Shown here one piece after another: positions 56,601 to 64,000 of a DNA stretch of 64,000 nt. Position numbers and translations under genes: made by a program. The notes under the pieces were generated by a model, which was given only the letters and a program-made list of their open reading frames with translations, had not been told where the DNA came from and did no database searches. The number at the start of each line of letters is the position of its first letter. The first letter of the stretch is position 1. The stretch covers positions 310,001 through 374,000 of the forward strand of contig CANLVN010000001.1 in assembly GCA_947494705.1 (NCBI GenBank), given 5' to 3'. Origin of the DNA: an uncultured Erythrobacter sp. Lineage in GTDB: Bacteria; Pseudomonadota; Alphaproteobacteria; Sphingomonadales; Sphingomonadaceae.

Positions 56601-57082
56601 TCCTGGCGGGCGATTGCGCCTGCAGGCTCGGATTCATGCTTATGGAAATCGAATGCTACATAGAAATCTGGTAACCTTCGCCCACTTGATTGGCAGCTTT
56701 CCCATTTTCTCGCACTGAATTCTGCCAGTCGGTGTACGATCAAATCATTCATTGAGGCGGCAAGCTCGGAATTTATGCGGGCCTAGCTGCGGGCCCCGGC
56801 ACCGGATGGGAACAGCTTTCTGATTAGGCTGCAATAAATTGAGCGATCAGCGACGTAGCTTTTTCGGACTTAAAATTGATTCTGCGGCATCAAATGACGC
56901 GGTCGACTTTTGTCTGCTTTGCGCCCTAATTTTGGTCAAGAGATGATCATCGAACGAGCTTTCGAAAGCGGGCGTCGCGACAGGTAATTGTCGATCGATA
57001 ACGATTGAAAGAACCAGCCTTACTTCAGAACCCCCGCTTATCTCCTGCCATCAGGTTACCCGCGCACTGTCGCGGGTAGGTC

Positions 57083-57154
57083 ATTTTCCACGGAGGAAAG
57101 TTTTGACTTGCCTCAAAGGAAAGTCGCATTTAGTCATTTTCCTTCGAAGAAAGT
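57083..57154. promoter_or_regulatory. Three tandem operator-like inverted repeats, consensus ACTTTCC-N5-GGAAAGT
   Basis: ATTTTCC-ACGGA-GGAAAGT (57083-57101); ACTTGCC-TCAAA-GGAAAGT (57106-57124); ATTTTCC-TTCGA-AGAAAGT (57136-57154). Confidence 0.75.
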
Positions 57155-57166
57155 GAGGGTTTGGCA

Positions 57167-58066
57167 ATGGTGTTGGTAGACAGTTTGGTCCTTCTGATCG
57201 TGCTGTGCGGCCTCGCGTGGATGTCTTGGCGCGATTCGCGCGACTACGCAGCTTTCAAGAAGTTTGATTCCAGCGCGGACCGGGTGCGCTTTTACCGCCG
57301 GTGGACTTTCGTTCCGATGGCGCTTTTCGGTGTCGGTGGATTAGCCGTGCTGCTGACCTTCGGGAGACTGGACTTACTATACTCTCTGCCCGTTGAATTC
57401 GCGCCATTGATCGCTCCCTTCGAGGCAGTTTCGGAACCCGAAGGTTCCAGCTTTGAAACGGTGCTTGGAATGGCCAGTGGCTTGCTTTTAGGCCTTACCA
57501 TCACGGCAGTGGTCTGGCGTCGGCGGTTGAAGAAGATGTCACAACCGGTGGTCGGCGACATTGAAGCTCTTTTGCCGCGCAACGGAAAGGAGGTGGCATG
57601 CTGCTTCCCTCTGGCTCTGAACGCCGGCATCAGCGAGGAGATCTTCTATCGCGCCGCCCTTCCGCTGTTGGTGCTGGAAGCTACCGGATCAGTATGGGCG
57701 TCGCTGACGATCTCGATCGCGGCATTCGGATTGGCGCACTGGTATCAGGGTTGGAAGGGCGTTCTCGCGACCAGTGCGATGGGTGCGCTCTTCTTCTGGC
57801 TCTATCTCTCGAGCGGATCCGTCATCAAGCCGATTGCGATGCACGTGCTCATCGATATGATCGGCCTGGTGATCAGGCCTTTTGCTTCCCAGTATCTGGC
57901 TAGGCGACGTGCAAGTGCCGAGGCGAGTGAGGGGGCCTTGCCAGCCATGCCGGCAGGAGCAGCTATGGTTGTCGAGAAGGAGGCAAGCACATGGACAATT
58001 CTGAGGACCCACGGGACGCACTGGCAGCTCTCGAGTCCACGAATGATCGTCTCGCGAGACGAATGA
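57167..58066 (+). CDS. CPBP-family intramembrane glutamic protease
   Basis: NAGISEEIFYRAALPLLVLEATGSVWASLTISIAAFGLAHWYQGWKGVLATSAMGALFFWLYLSSGSVIKPIAMHVLIDMIGL. Confidence 0.88.
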   Translation: MVLVDSLVLLIVLCGLAWMSWRDSRDYAAFKKFDSSADRVRFYRRWTFVPMALFGVGGLAVLLTFGRLDLLYSLPVEFAPLIAPFEAVSEPEGSSFETVLGMASGLLLGLTITAVVWRRRLKKMSQPVVGDIEALLPRNGKEVACCFPLALNAGISEEIFYRAALPLLVLEATGSVWASLTISIAAFGLAHWYQGWKGVLATSAMGALFFWLYLSSGSVIKPIAMHVLIDMIGLVIRPFASQYLARRRASAEASEGALPAMPAGAAMVVEKEASTWTILRTHGTHWQLSSPRMIVSRDE

Positions 58067-58440
58067 GGTGGCCGATCTGGAGGCATTTTGCCGGTGGATT
58101 GCTCATGACGCTGGTGGTCGCGGCAGTAGCTCTCCCTCATGATGTCGCAGCCGTGGTCTTCGTGACGGCAATGGTTCTGATGTTGTTGATTGTCCGGGAC
58201 GATAAGAAGCGTCACGGAATATTCGTGAGCGGATATCAACGAGGCCGGACCGTGTGGATCGTAGCCGCGATCATCGTTCTGACCCTATCCGCGCTGGTCA
58301 TCGTCCTCACCCAGTTCGAGGACCCGACCGACGATCCATGGTTCTGGGTGACGTTGTCAATCGTCGCTCTTGGGACATCGGTACTCAGCTGGATTTGGGA
58401 ACGGGTGTATCGCGGAGATGTGCTTGAAGGAAGGTTATGA
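57991..58440 (+). CDS. Multi-pass membrane protein of unknown function
   Basis: Several TM segments (FAGGLLMTLVVAAVALPHDVAAVVFVTAMVLMLLIV..); SD AAGGAGG 7 nt before ATG 57991; overlaps the CPBP gene. Confidence 0.7.
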   Translation: MDNSEDPRDALAALESTNDRLARRMRWPIWRHFAGGLLMTLVVAAVALPHDVAAVVFVTAMVLMLLIVRDDKKRHGIFVSGYQRGRTVWIVAAIIVLTLSALVIVLTQFEDPTDDPWFWVTLSIVALGTSVLSWIWERVYRGDVLEGRL

Positions 58441-58754
58441 GCGTGGGTCTCGACGAGATGTTCAACGCTTCCGCGCGCCTGCAGATCGCAGCAATTCTTC
58501 TCCGCGCCGACGAAGCCGAATTCTCGGTCATCCGAGACATCATCGAGGTGAGCGACTCGGCTCTTTCGAAACATCTCTCGACACTGTCAGAAGCGGGCTA
58601 TGTATCGATCAAAAAAGCGCCCCGGAACGGCCGCCAGCGAACGTGGGCAGCGCTCACGTTGAAGGGCCGACGGGCCTTTCAGCAGCACGTAAAGGCGCTC
58701 CAGGAAATGATTACGGTAGCGGACGAGAAAATCGGTGAGACTGCTTCGGACTAG
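58437..58754 (+). CDS. Winged-helix DNA-binding regulator (HTH_34/MarR-like)
   Basis: LDEMFNASARLQIAAILLRADEAEFSVIRDIIEVSDSALSKHLSTLSEAGYVSIKKAPRNGRQRTWAALTLKGRRAFQQHVKAL. Confidence 0.88.
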   Translation: MSVGLDEMFNASARLQIAAILLRADEAEFSVIRDIIEVSDSALSKHLSTLSEAGYVSIKKAPRNGRQRTWAALTLKGRRAFQQHVKALQEMITVADEKIGETASD

Positions 58755-58830
58755 ATGACACTGAGGACAACTATGAAGCTGTCGAACTGGATGCCCAGGT
58801 CGCGGGGCAATTGGGCGGTTTGAGGCGGAA

Positions 58831-59436
58831 ATGGCCGAAGGGCGAACCTCTGCCCGTCTGGCGAAACGGATGAGAGCGATGGGCGAAGAGCGATCGCAAG
58901 AGATAGAGAGCGAACAAGCCAAAATGCATACAGCCAGCACAGCCCACAGATGGCGAGAGATGGTTGCAGGCGATCTCCCGCGCGTCCTTGCCATCGCGGA
59001 CAAGTGCCATCCCGATCACCCTGAAGACGAGGCGGTGTTTCGAGAGCGGCTCGAACTTTTCGCAGGAGGATGCTGTGTTCTCGAGCAAGACGGGGAGACC
59101 GTTGGATACATCATTTGTCACCCCGCTACTTTCGGCCACCCGGTGCCACTGGACACACTGCTAGGCGCACTGCCTGACAATGCGGATGTGCTCTACATTC
59201 ATGATATCTCGGTAGACTTGGGTATGCGCGGTAAAGGGCTCGCAAGTGAGGCGGTTGATCACGCGAAGCGGCTTGCCCGCAAGCACGATTATGACCGGGT
59301 TGCACTGGTGGCGGTCAATCGCTCTCAGGATTTTTGGGCAAAGCATGAGTTTATGATCATAGCCGACGAGGACATCGGCAAAGCGCTGGTCGGATATGGT
59401 GGAGCCAGTAGCTATATGGTCTGCGATCTCACCTAG
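58831..59436 (+). CDS. GNAT-family N-acetyltransferase
   Basis: REMVAGDLPRVLAIADKCHPDHPEDEAVFRERLEL...VLYIHDISVDLGMRGKGLASEAVDHAKRLARKHDYDRVALVAVNRSQDFWAKHEF. Confidence 0.85.
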   Translation: MAEGRTSARLAKRMRAMGEERSQEIESEQAKMHTASTAHRWREMVAGDLPRVLAIADKCHPDHPEDEAVFRERLELFAGGCCVLEQDGETVGYIICHPATFGHPVPLDTLLGALPDNADVLYIHDISVDLGMRGKGLASEAVDHAKRLARKHDYDRVALVAVNRSQDFWAKHEFMIIADEDIGKALVGYGGASSYMVCDLT

Positions 59437-59861
59437 ACTGGAGCGAGCCTCTGCATGATTTGCGACTTTGATCCTGTAATCTGTCCCAGATGAAACTGAT
59501 CGAGGTGTGAAAGAAAGGCCTCCAGCGCCCCTGCCAAGGCGGGCTTGAGCCCGCATACGCCATCGATGGCGCAGCCTTCCTTGCCTCCCATACAGGCGAC
59601 AAAACCGTTCGTATTTTCCAATGACCGGACAACCTCGCCTACATTGATTTGCGAAGCCTGCCGGGCGAGCCGCAGGCCACCGCTCCTGCCCCGCAAGGTT
59701 TCTACGAATCCTGCGGCTGCAAGGTCCTGTGCCACCTTGGCCAGGTGGTTGCGCGATATCCCATAGTGCTCAGCGATCCAGTCGATCGAGACCACATCGT
59801 CTTTGGCGGCAAGCGCCATAAGCATCCGCAGCGCATAGTCGGTTCGAAGGTTCAACTGCAT
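59433..59861 (-). CDS. Rrf2-family regulator (NsrR-like, three Cys)
   Basis: MQLNLRTDYALRMLMALAAKDDVVSIDWIAEHYGISRNHLAKVAQDLAAAGFVETLRGRSGGLRLAR...CMGGKEGCAIDGVC. Confidence 0.88.
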   Translation of the reverse strand: MQLNLRTDYALRMLMALAAKDDVVSIDWIAEHYGISRNHLAKVAQDLAAAGFVETLRGRSGGLRLARQASQINVGEVVRSLENTNGFVACMGGKEGCAIDGVCGLKPALAGALEAFLSHLDQFHLGQITGSKSQIMQRLAPV

Positions 59862-59908
59862 AAAAGCGGTATAACAGATATTGCTTTTCCCGCAAAACGG
59901 GATATAAG

Positions 59909-59925
59909 AGGTATATTATATACCT
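59909..59925. promoter_or_regulatory. Perfect 17-bp palindrome (8-1-8), candidate Rrf2/NsrR operator
   Basis: AGGTATAT-T-ATATACCT in the divergent gap between the Rrf2 gene and the truncated hemoglobin gene. Confidence 0.65.
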
Positions 59926-59942
59926 GATTTAAGGTTCACGAG

Positions 59943-60422
59943 ATGACCGCAAACGTCAAAGTTTCTCGCGCAGATGTGCTCGATGCACGAGCAGCGAAGC
60001 GCGCTCACGCTGAATCGCTCGGCGTCACCGAGCAGTTCGTGTCGCAACTGGTGGACGAATTCTACGGACACATTCGCGAGGACGACCTGCTTGGCCCTAT
60101 TTTCGCGGACCGTATTTCGGAGTGGCCCACGCATCTTGAGCGCATGAAGTCCTTCTGGCGCTCCGTGTTGTTCAACAGCGGTGAGTTCGCAGGCAATCCC
60201 ATGCGCAAGCACATCGAGATTACTGGTCTGGAAGAGCACCATTTCACCCGCTGGCTGGACCTCTTTTACGCGACGCTCCGCACGCTCTCGAGCAAGCCAG
60301 AGCCGATCAGACTGGTTGCCGACCGAGCCCGCGCAATTGCTGACAGTCTCCTGACAGGCATTACGATCGGAAAGTCCGGAATCTCGGGGTCAACTGCAGG
60401 AAGGAACCTCCCCCATGTTTGA
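59943..60422 (+). CDS. Group III truncated hemoglobin
   Basis: VTEQFVSQLVDEFYGHIREDDLLGPIFADRISEWPTHLERMKSFWRSVLFNSGEFAGNPMRKHIEITGLEEHHFTRWLDLFYATL. Confidence 0.88.
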   Translation: MTANVKVSRADVLDARAAKRAHAESLGVTEQFVSQLVDEFYGHIREDDLLGPIFADRISEWPTHLERMKSFWRSVLFNSGEFAGNPMRKHIEITGLEEHHFTRWLDLFYATLRTLSSKPEPIRLVADRARAIADSLLTGITIGKSGISGSTAGRNLPHV

Positions 60423-60873
60423 ACAGCACACCTTACTCGCGGAGCGCGAGGTCCATCCGGCAAACGAAGTCGAGGCTCTCGACGGCATTCTGCAGCCGCT
60501 CTCGGTTGCACCAGTAGCTCCCGCGAATGCGGGCTTTCAGCTCCCAGCCCGGGTCTGGCAGAACATGCTCTCATGCTACGGCATATTCTTCTTCGCGATA
60601 TTCTTGGCGACGGGCGGCAGCACGGCGGCGCGCTTCGCGATCGTGATTTCCGTCCTGTACACGGCAATATATTTCGGGGTCGCACGCCTGGGTGCGCGTC
60701 AAGCGGGGCGTGAACAGACTTCACCCCTCGATTGCGGTGGAAAGCTTCCAACCTGGACCGGCCCGATGGATCGCAAGGCGGTGTTTGCGCAGGTTCTCGT
60801 TGTACCGGCAACAGTCTCTCTGTTCGGGATCGGCATTTTGATCATCGTCCTAGCGGTTGGACCCGGCGCGTGA
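60415..60873 (+). CDS. Membrane protein of unknown function
   Basis: Two to three TM segments (MLSCYGIFFFAIFLATGG, IVISVLYTAIYFGVA, VPATVSLFGIGILIIVLAV); overlaps the hemoglobin and DUF1971 genes. Confidence 0.7.
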   Translation: MFEQHTLLAEREVHPANEVEALDGILQPLSVAPVAPANAGFQLPARVWQNMLSCYGIFFFAIFLATGGSTAARFAIVISVLYTAIYFGVARLGARQAGREQTSPLDCGGKLPTWTGPMDRKAVFAQVLVVPATVSLFGIGILIIVLAVGPGA

Positions 60874-61154
60874 CACAGCCAGTCGAGCTCCCACCGAATG
60901 TGGTCAAATACGCCGAAAGTCCGATGTTTTCAGCAGAAACTGTTCCAGACAAACTGACCTCCGAACACAGACTAAAGCCAGGCGTCTGGGGCCGACTTTG
61001 CGTTGGCAAGGGCTTGGTCGAGTTTCACACTACCGGACCAGCCTCATCGACAACCGCCGTCAGAGCCGGAGAAAGCTTGATTATCGAACCGGCGTTATCG
61101 CACTTCGTTCGACTATCGGCCGATGCGCAATTCAAGGTGACCTTTTATCACTAA
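60870..61154 (+). CDS. DUF1971-family protein (TehB N-terminal-like cupin)
   Basis: GTG start; PPNVVKYAESPMFSAETVPDKLTSEHRLKPGVWGRLCVGKGLVEFHTTGPASSTTAVRAGESLIIEPALSHFVRL. Confidence 0.75.
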   Translation: MTQPVELPPNVVKYAESPMFSAETVPDKLTSEHRLKPGVWGRLCVGKGLVEFHTTGPASSTTAVRAGESLIIEPALSHFVRLSADAQFKVTFYH

Positions 61155-61206
61155 ATAGGCTTCGAGGGTTTCAGTCTTTCGCCCATAGGAAGCATTAACC
61201 GATAAA

Positions 61207-61980
61207 TTACGTCGCGAGAGCTTCGAGCACGTCTCGGCGCAAAATGGTTATTGTTCTGTGACCCGATATCATGATCACGCCTTCGTCGCGGAATTTGGTA
61301 AATTGTCGGCTGACCGTCTCGATAGTGAGGCCTAGAACATCCGCAATCTGCTGGCGGGACATGGGTAGTTCAAACTGCTCGTTGCCGAATTGGCCCGCAC
61401 TACCGTCGATTGGCAACGCGTTTCTCGAGGCCACCTCAAGGAGTAATGTCGCGAGTCTTTCTTCCGCGTTAAAGCGCCCGAGAAGCAGCATCCAGCGTCT
61501 GGTTTTATCGAGTTCGCTTAAAGTGCGTTCTAGCAACTTGTGCTCAAGGCGAGCATGTTCGTGCGCAAAGCGCTCGAAGTCCAGCCGCCGGAAGATGCAG
61601 ACGACGGTTTCCCCAAGGGCCTCCAGGCTGTATGGAGAGGTTTCAGCAAACGGGCGGCCGATGAAATCCGAAGGATAGGCCAGTCCGAGTATTTGTTCGC
61701 GACCATCGCTCGTCTGGATCGAAAGTTTCATTACGCCTGAAACGACGTTCGCGACAAATATTGCCTCTTCGCCTTCCCAGAGAAGCGTTTCGCCCGGGTC
61801 TAGGTGCCTTCTGCGCCCGATCCGGTTGAGAAGCTCAACCTCATGATCATCAAGGTCGGCACAGATCGCCCGGTTCCGAACGGAACAGGCCTGACAGAAA
61901 TTTAGCTCATTTCGCTGCTCTACCGCTTCTGGCAGAACCGATCCAGTTTCGTCCGGTGATCTTTCCGAGATATTCGCCAT
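61207..61980 (-). CDS. FNR-type (Fe-S) Crp/Fnr-family regulator
   Basis: N-terminal NFCQACSVRNRAIC cysteine cluster; HTH SRQQIADVLGLTIETVSRQFTKFRDEGVI. Confidence 0.85.
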   Translation of the reverse strand: MANISERSPDETGSVLPEAVEQRNELNFCQACSVRNRAICADLDDHEVELLNRIGRRRHLDPGETLLWEGEEAIFVANVVSGVMKLSIQTSDGREQILGLAYPSDFIGRPFAETSPYSLEALGETVVCIFRRLDFERFAHEHARLEHKLLERTLSELDKTRRWMLLLGRFNAEERLATLLLEVASRNALPIDGSAGQFGNEQFELPMSRQQIADVLGLTIETVSRQFTKFRDEGVIMISGHRTITILRRDVLEALAT

Positions 61981-62027
61981 ACTGTGATCACTCTTTAATT
62001 GAGATGTCCGGAACGCGCGGGGCGGAC

Positions 62028-62445
62028 CTAAGCCACCCGATCAGTCCTAAGCGGCTGCCGCACCTCGACGATCCGCAGGCAGCGTTCTCTACCAGAACGA
62101 TCGGGCCAGTCGATCGCTGACCCCGCGCGCATTCCGATCAGGCCAGCACCTACAAGCGTCAAAATCGAAAGATGGTTCTGGTCGAGGTTGGCGTCGCGCG
62201 GCCATACCAGTTTGACTTTGCGTCGGTCGCCCGACCGCTCGTCGACGAATTCGACCTCGGATTGCATGGTCACAACGTCATGAGGCAGGTCTTCGGCTGC
62301 CACGACATTGGCGCGATCCAGTTCCTCGCACAGTCTTCCAGCAACATCCGGACTGCGCTCCTCGATGAACATCGCCAGTTCGTAAAGCGCGTCCGCTTCG
62401 GAATCGATAACATGAATGATCGGCTTTTCGCCGTTTTTGGGACAT
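62028..62445 (-). CDS. Rnk/GreA-GreB C-terminal-like nucleoside diphosphate kinase regulator, apparent 5' frameshift
   Basis: ...[96 protein letters not shown]; uninterrupted ORF 62028-62372, but coding similarity continues upstream. Confidence 0.75.
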
Positions 62446-62720
62446 GGTCATTTTTCGTAACTCGCTTGAAAGCCGTAAGAGGATCGCGGCAGGGCTGTAG
62501 ATCGTCCGGGAGCCTCGTACCGGACCGGATCACGACCGTCGAGACGAGGCGTGCGCAGGTGCGGGCAGCTGACCTGCGTGCGCGAAATGTCGGCCGATGT
62601 GCTGCGAAAAGGCCATGGGCCATATGTGGGCGCGAACTTCGGTTTAGTCAAATAGCAGGAGACAAATCGTGTCATCGACTATTCCGAGACTTTCGAGTCC
62701 GGAACGTCTATCGTGAGGGA

Positions 62721-63728
62721 ATGATGAACTTTCCTTCTTTTGGGCCCAAGCGCGGACCAGACCTCGCTATCGATCTCGGCACTGCCAACATGCGTATCAT
62801 GGTGCGAGGCGAAGGTGTGGTCTTCGACGAACCATCCTTGTGCTATTACGACAAGGCTGGCGGCCAGATGAAGCTGATTGCAGCGGGTCGGGATGTTTTG
62901 GCGATGGTTGATCGGGCTCCCGGAACTCATGTGGTCCGCCGTCCTCTCGCCCGCGGCGTTCTGCAGGATATGGAAGCCGCCGCCGCATTGCTTGCGCATG
63001 GATTGTCTTCTGTGGTTGGCAAGAAGCGCAGAGGGGGTCTTCCAGCCATGATCGGTATTCCGGCGGATGCCACGAAGGCAGAAGCAAATGCATTGCTGGC
63101 CGCCGCGGACGATGCCGGCTTCGGACGGATCGAACTGGTGCGTGAGCCTTTTGCAGCGGCTATCGGAGCAGAACTTCCCGTCCGCGAAGCCCGCGCATCC
63201 ATGGTGGTCGAATGCGGGGCCGGAACAACCGAGGTTGCGGTGTTCTCGAGCGACGGACAATGTCGATCCCGCTCCGTGCGTCTGGGCGGTCTTGGCCTCG
63301 ACGAGGCAATCATCGAACATCTCCATCTTCGCCATCATTTTCTTGTCGGCAGGCTCACCGCCGAGACGCTGAAGAAACGTCTCGCGGAAGATAGCTCCGA
63401 AGACCGGGAAATCGAAATCAGAGGGCGATCACTGCACAATGGGCTCCCTGGAATGTTGACCTTGCCGGTTTCCGAGTTCCATCCAGTGCTGAAGCGACAT
63501 TTTGATCGTTTCGCAGATGCCGCCCGGCTGGTGGTGGGTGAAATTTCTCCCGATCTTGCCGCCGACCTGCTGAGCGAGCGAGTTGTCGCTACGGGCGGCG
63601 GGATTTGCGCGAGGTTCTTGGCTGAAGCGATCACCGCGGAGTGCGGTGTTCCGGTCACCATCGCCAACGATCCTTCCGGTTGCGTTTCACGTGGCCTGAT
63701 GCAGTTATTGGAGGAGCGCGCTGCCTAA
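62721..63728 (+). CDS. MreB-like actin-family protein (divergent paralog)
   Basis: PDLAIDLGTANMRIMVRGEGVVFDEPSLCYYD; VECGAGTTEVAVFSSDGQCRSRSVRLGGLGLDEAIIEHL; VATGGGICARFLAEAITAECGVPVTIANDP. Confidence 0.8.
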   Translation: MMNFPSFGPKRGPDLAIDLGTANMRIMVRGEGVVFDEPSLCYYDKAGGQMKLIAAGRDVLAMVDRAPGTHVVRRPLARGVLQDMEAAAALLAHGLSSVVGKKRRGGLPAMIGIPADATKAEANALLAAADDAGFGRIELVREPFAAAIGAELPVREARASMVVECGAGTTEVAVFSSDGQCRSRSVRLGGLGLDEAIIEHLHLRHHFLVGRLTAETLKKRLAEDSSEDREIEIRGRSLHNGLPGMLTLPVSEFHPVLKRHFDRFADAARLVVGEISPDLAADLLSERVVATGGGICARFLAEAITAECGVPVTIANDPSGCVSRGLMQLLEERAA

Positions 63729-63760
63729 CTTTAAGCGGCGGCGTTTCGGCCGGGTCACTC

Positions 63761-64000
63761 ATGCAAAACGGGTCTTGCTTCTTTGTAGGCATATGGTCAC
63801 GCGCTTATATGCTGCTCACCTTCACCGCCCTGTTCTGGGCGGGTAACGCAATGGTTGCGCGTGCGGCGCGCGAACTGGTTCCTCCCGTCGCCCTGGCGTT
63901 CTGGAGATGGGCGATTGCGCTGGTCATTATCCTGCCATTCGCATGGCGCCATTTGCGGCGGGATGCTCCTGTCATTCGGGCGAACTGGAAAATGCTGCTT
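63761..64000 (+). CDS. EamA/DMT-family transporter (partial, runs off window end)
   Basis: ...MLLTFTALFWAGNAMVARAARELVPPVALAFWRWAIALVIILPFAWRHLRR. Confidence 0.8.
   Translation, partial: MQNGSCFFVGIWSRAYMLLTFTALFWAGNAMVARAARELVPPVALAFWRWAIALVIILPFAWRHLRRDAPVIRANWKMLL

Overview
The window is a dense, high-GC alphaproteobacterial segment. Gene content suggests Sphingomonadales/Erythrobacteraceae, but that is inference. From start to end it holds: (1) trehalose/GH15 genes (otsA partial, GH15, otsB), where otsA lacks a canonical start codon; (2) a minus-strand cluster of secreted DUF11-like proteins with a 1738-aa protein ending in a probable beta-barrel (about 3.5-13.7 kb); (3) a fused hydantoinase/5-oxoprolinase; (4) an S8 protease with an 11-unit '[GxI]xPF[YW]' heptapeptide array and barrel-like C-terminus, followed by a TPR-GGDEF-EAL protein; (5) a chaperone-usher pilus locus of the spore-coat-U type (25.0-30.3 kb); (6) a tyrosine-recombinase remnant whose presumed nucleophile Tyr is Cys, and two tRNA 3'-end-like sequences (31.17 and 45.1 kb) flanking a catabolic cluster (PaaN-like ALDH, two thiolases, CoA ligase, carotenoid oxygenase, flavin oxidoreductase, TonB receptor, serine hydrolase, tandem HxlR regulator); (7) an IS3-type remnant fused to a truncated amidohydrolase, two intact amidohydrolases and a Crp/Fnr regulator; (8) a stress-response block (DegP/HtrA-like protease, two Hsp20, GroESL with a CIRCE-like element, Usg, CPBP protease operon with three tandem operator-like sites); (9) an Rrf2/NsrR-like regulator, group III truncated hemoglobin, DUF1971 and FNR-like group with a perfect 17-bp palindrome; (10) an Rnk-like gene with an apparent frameshift, an MreB-like paralog, and the start of an EamA transporter. 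All family calls come from reading the translations; no searches were run.
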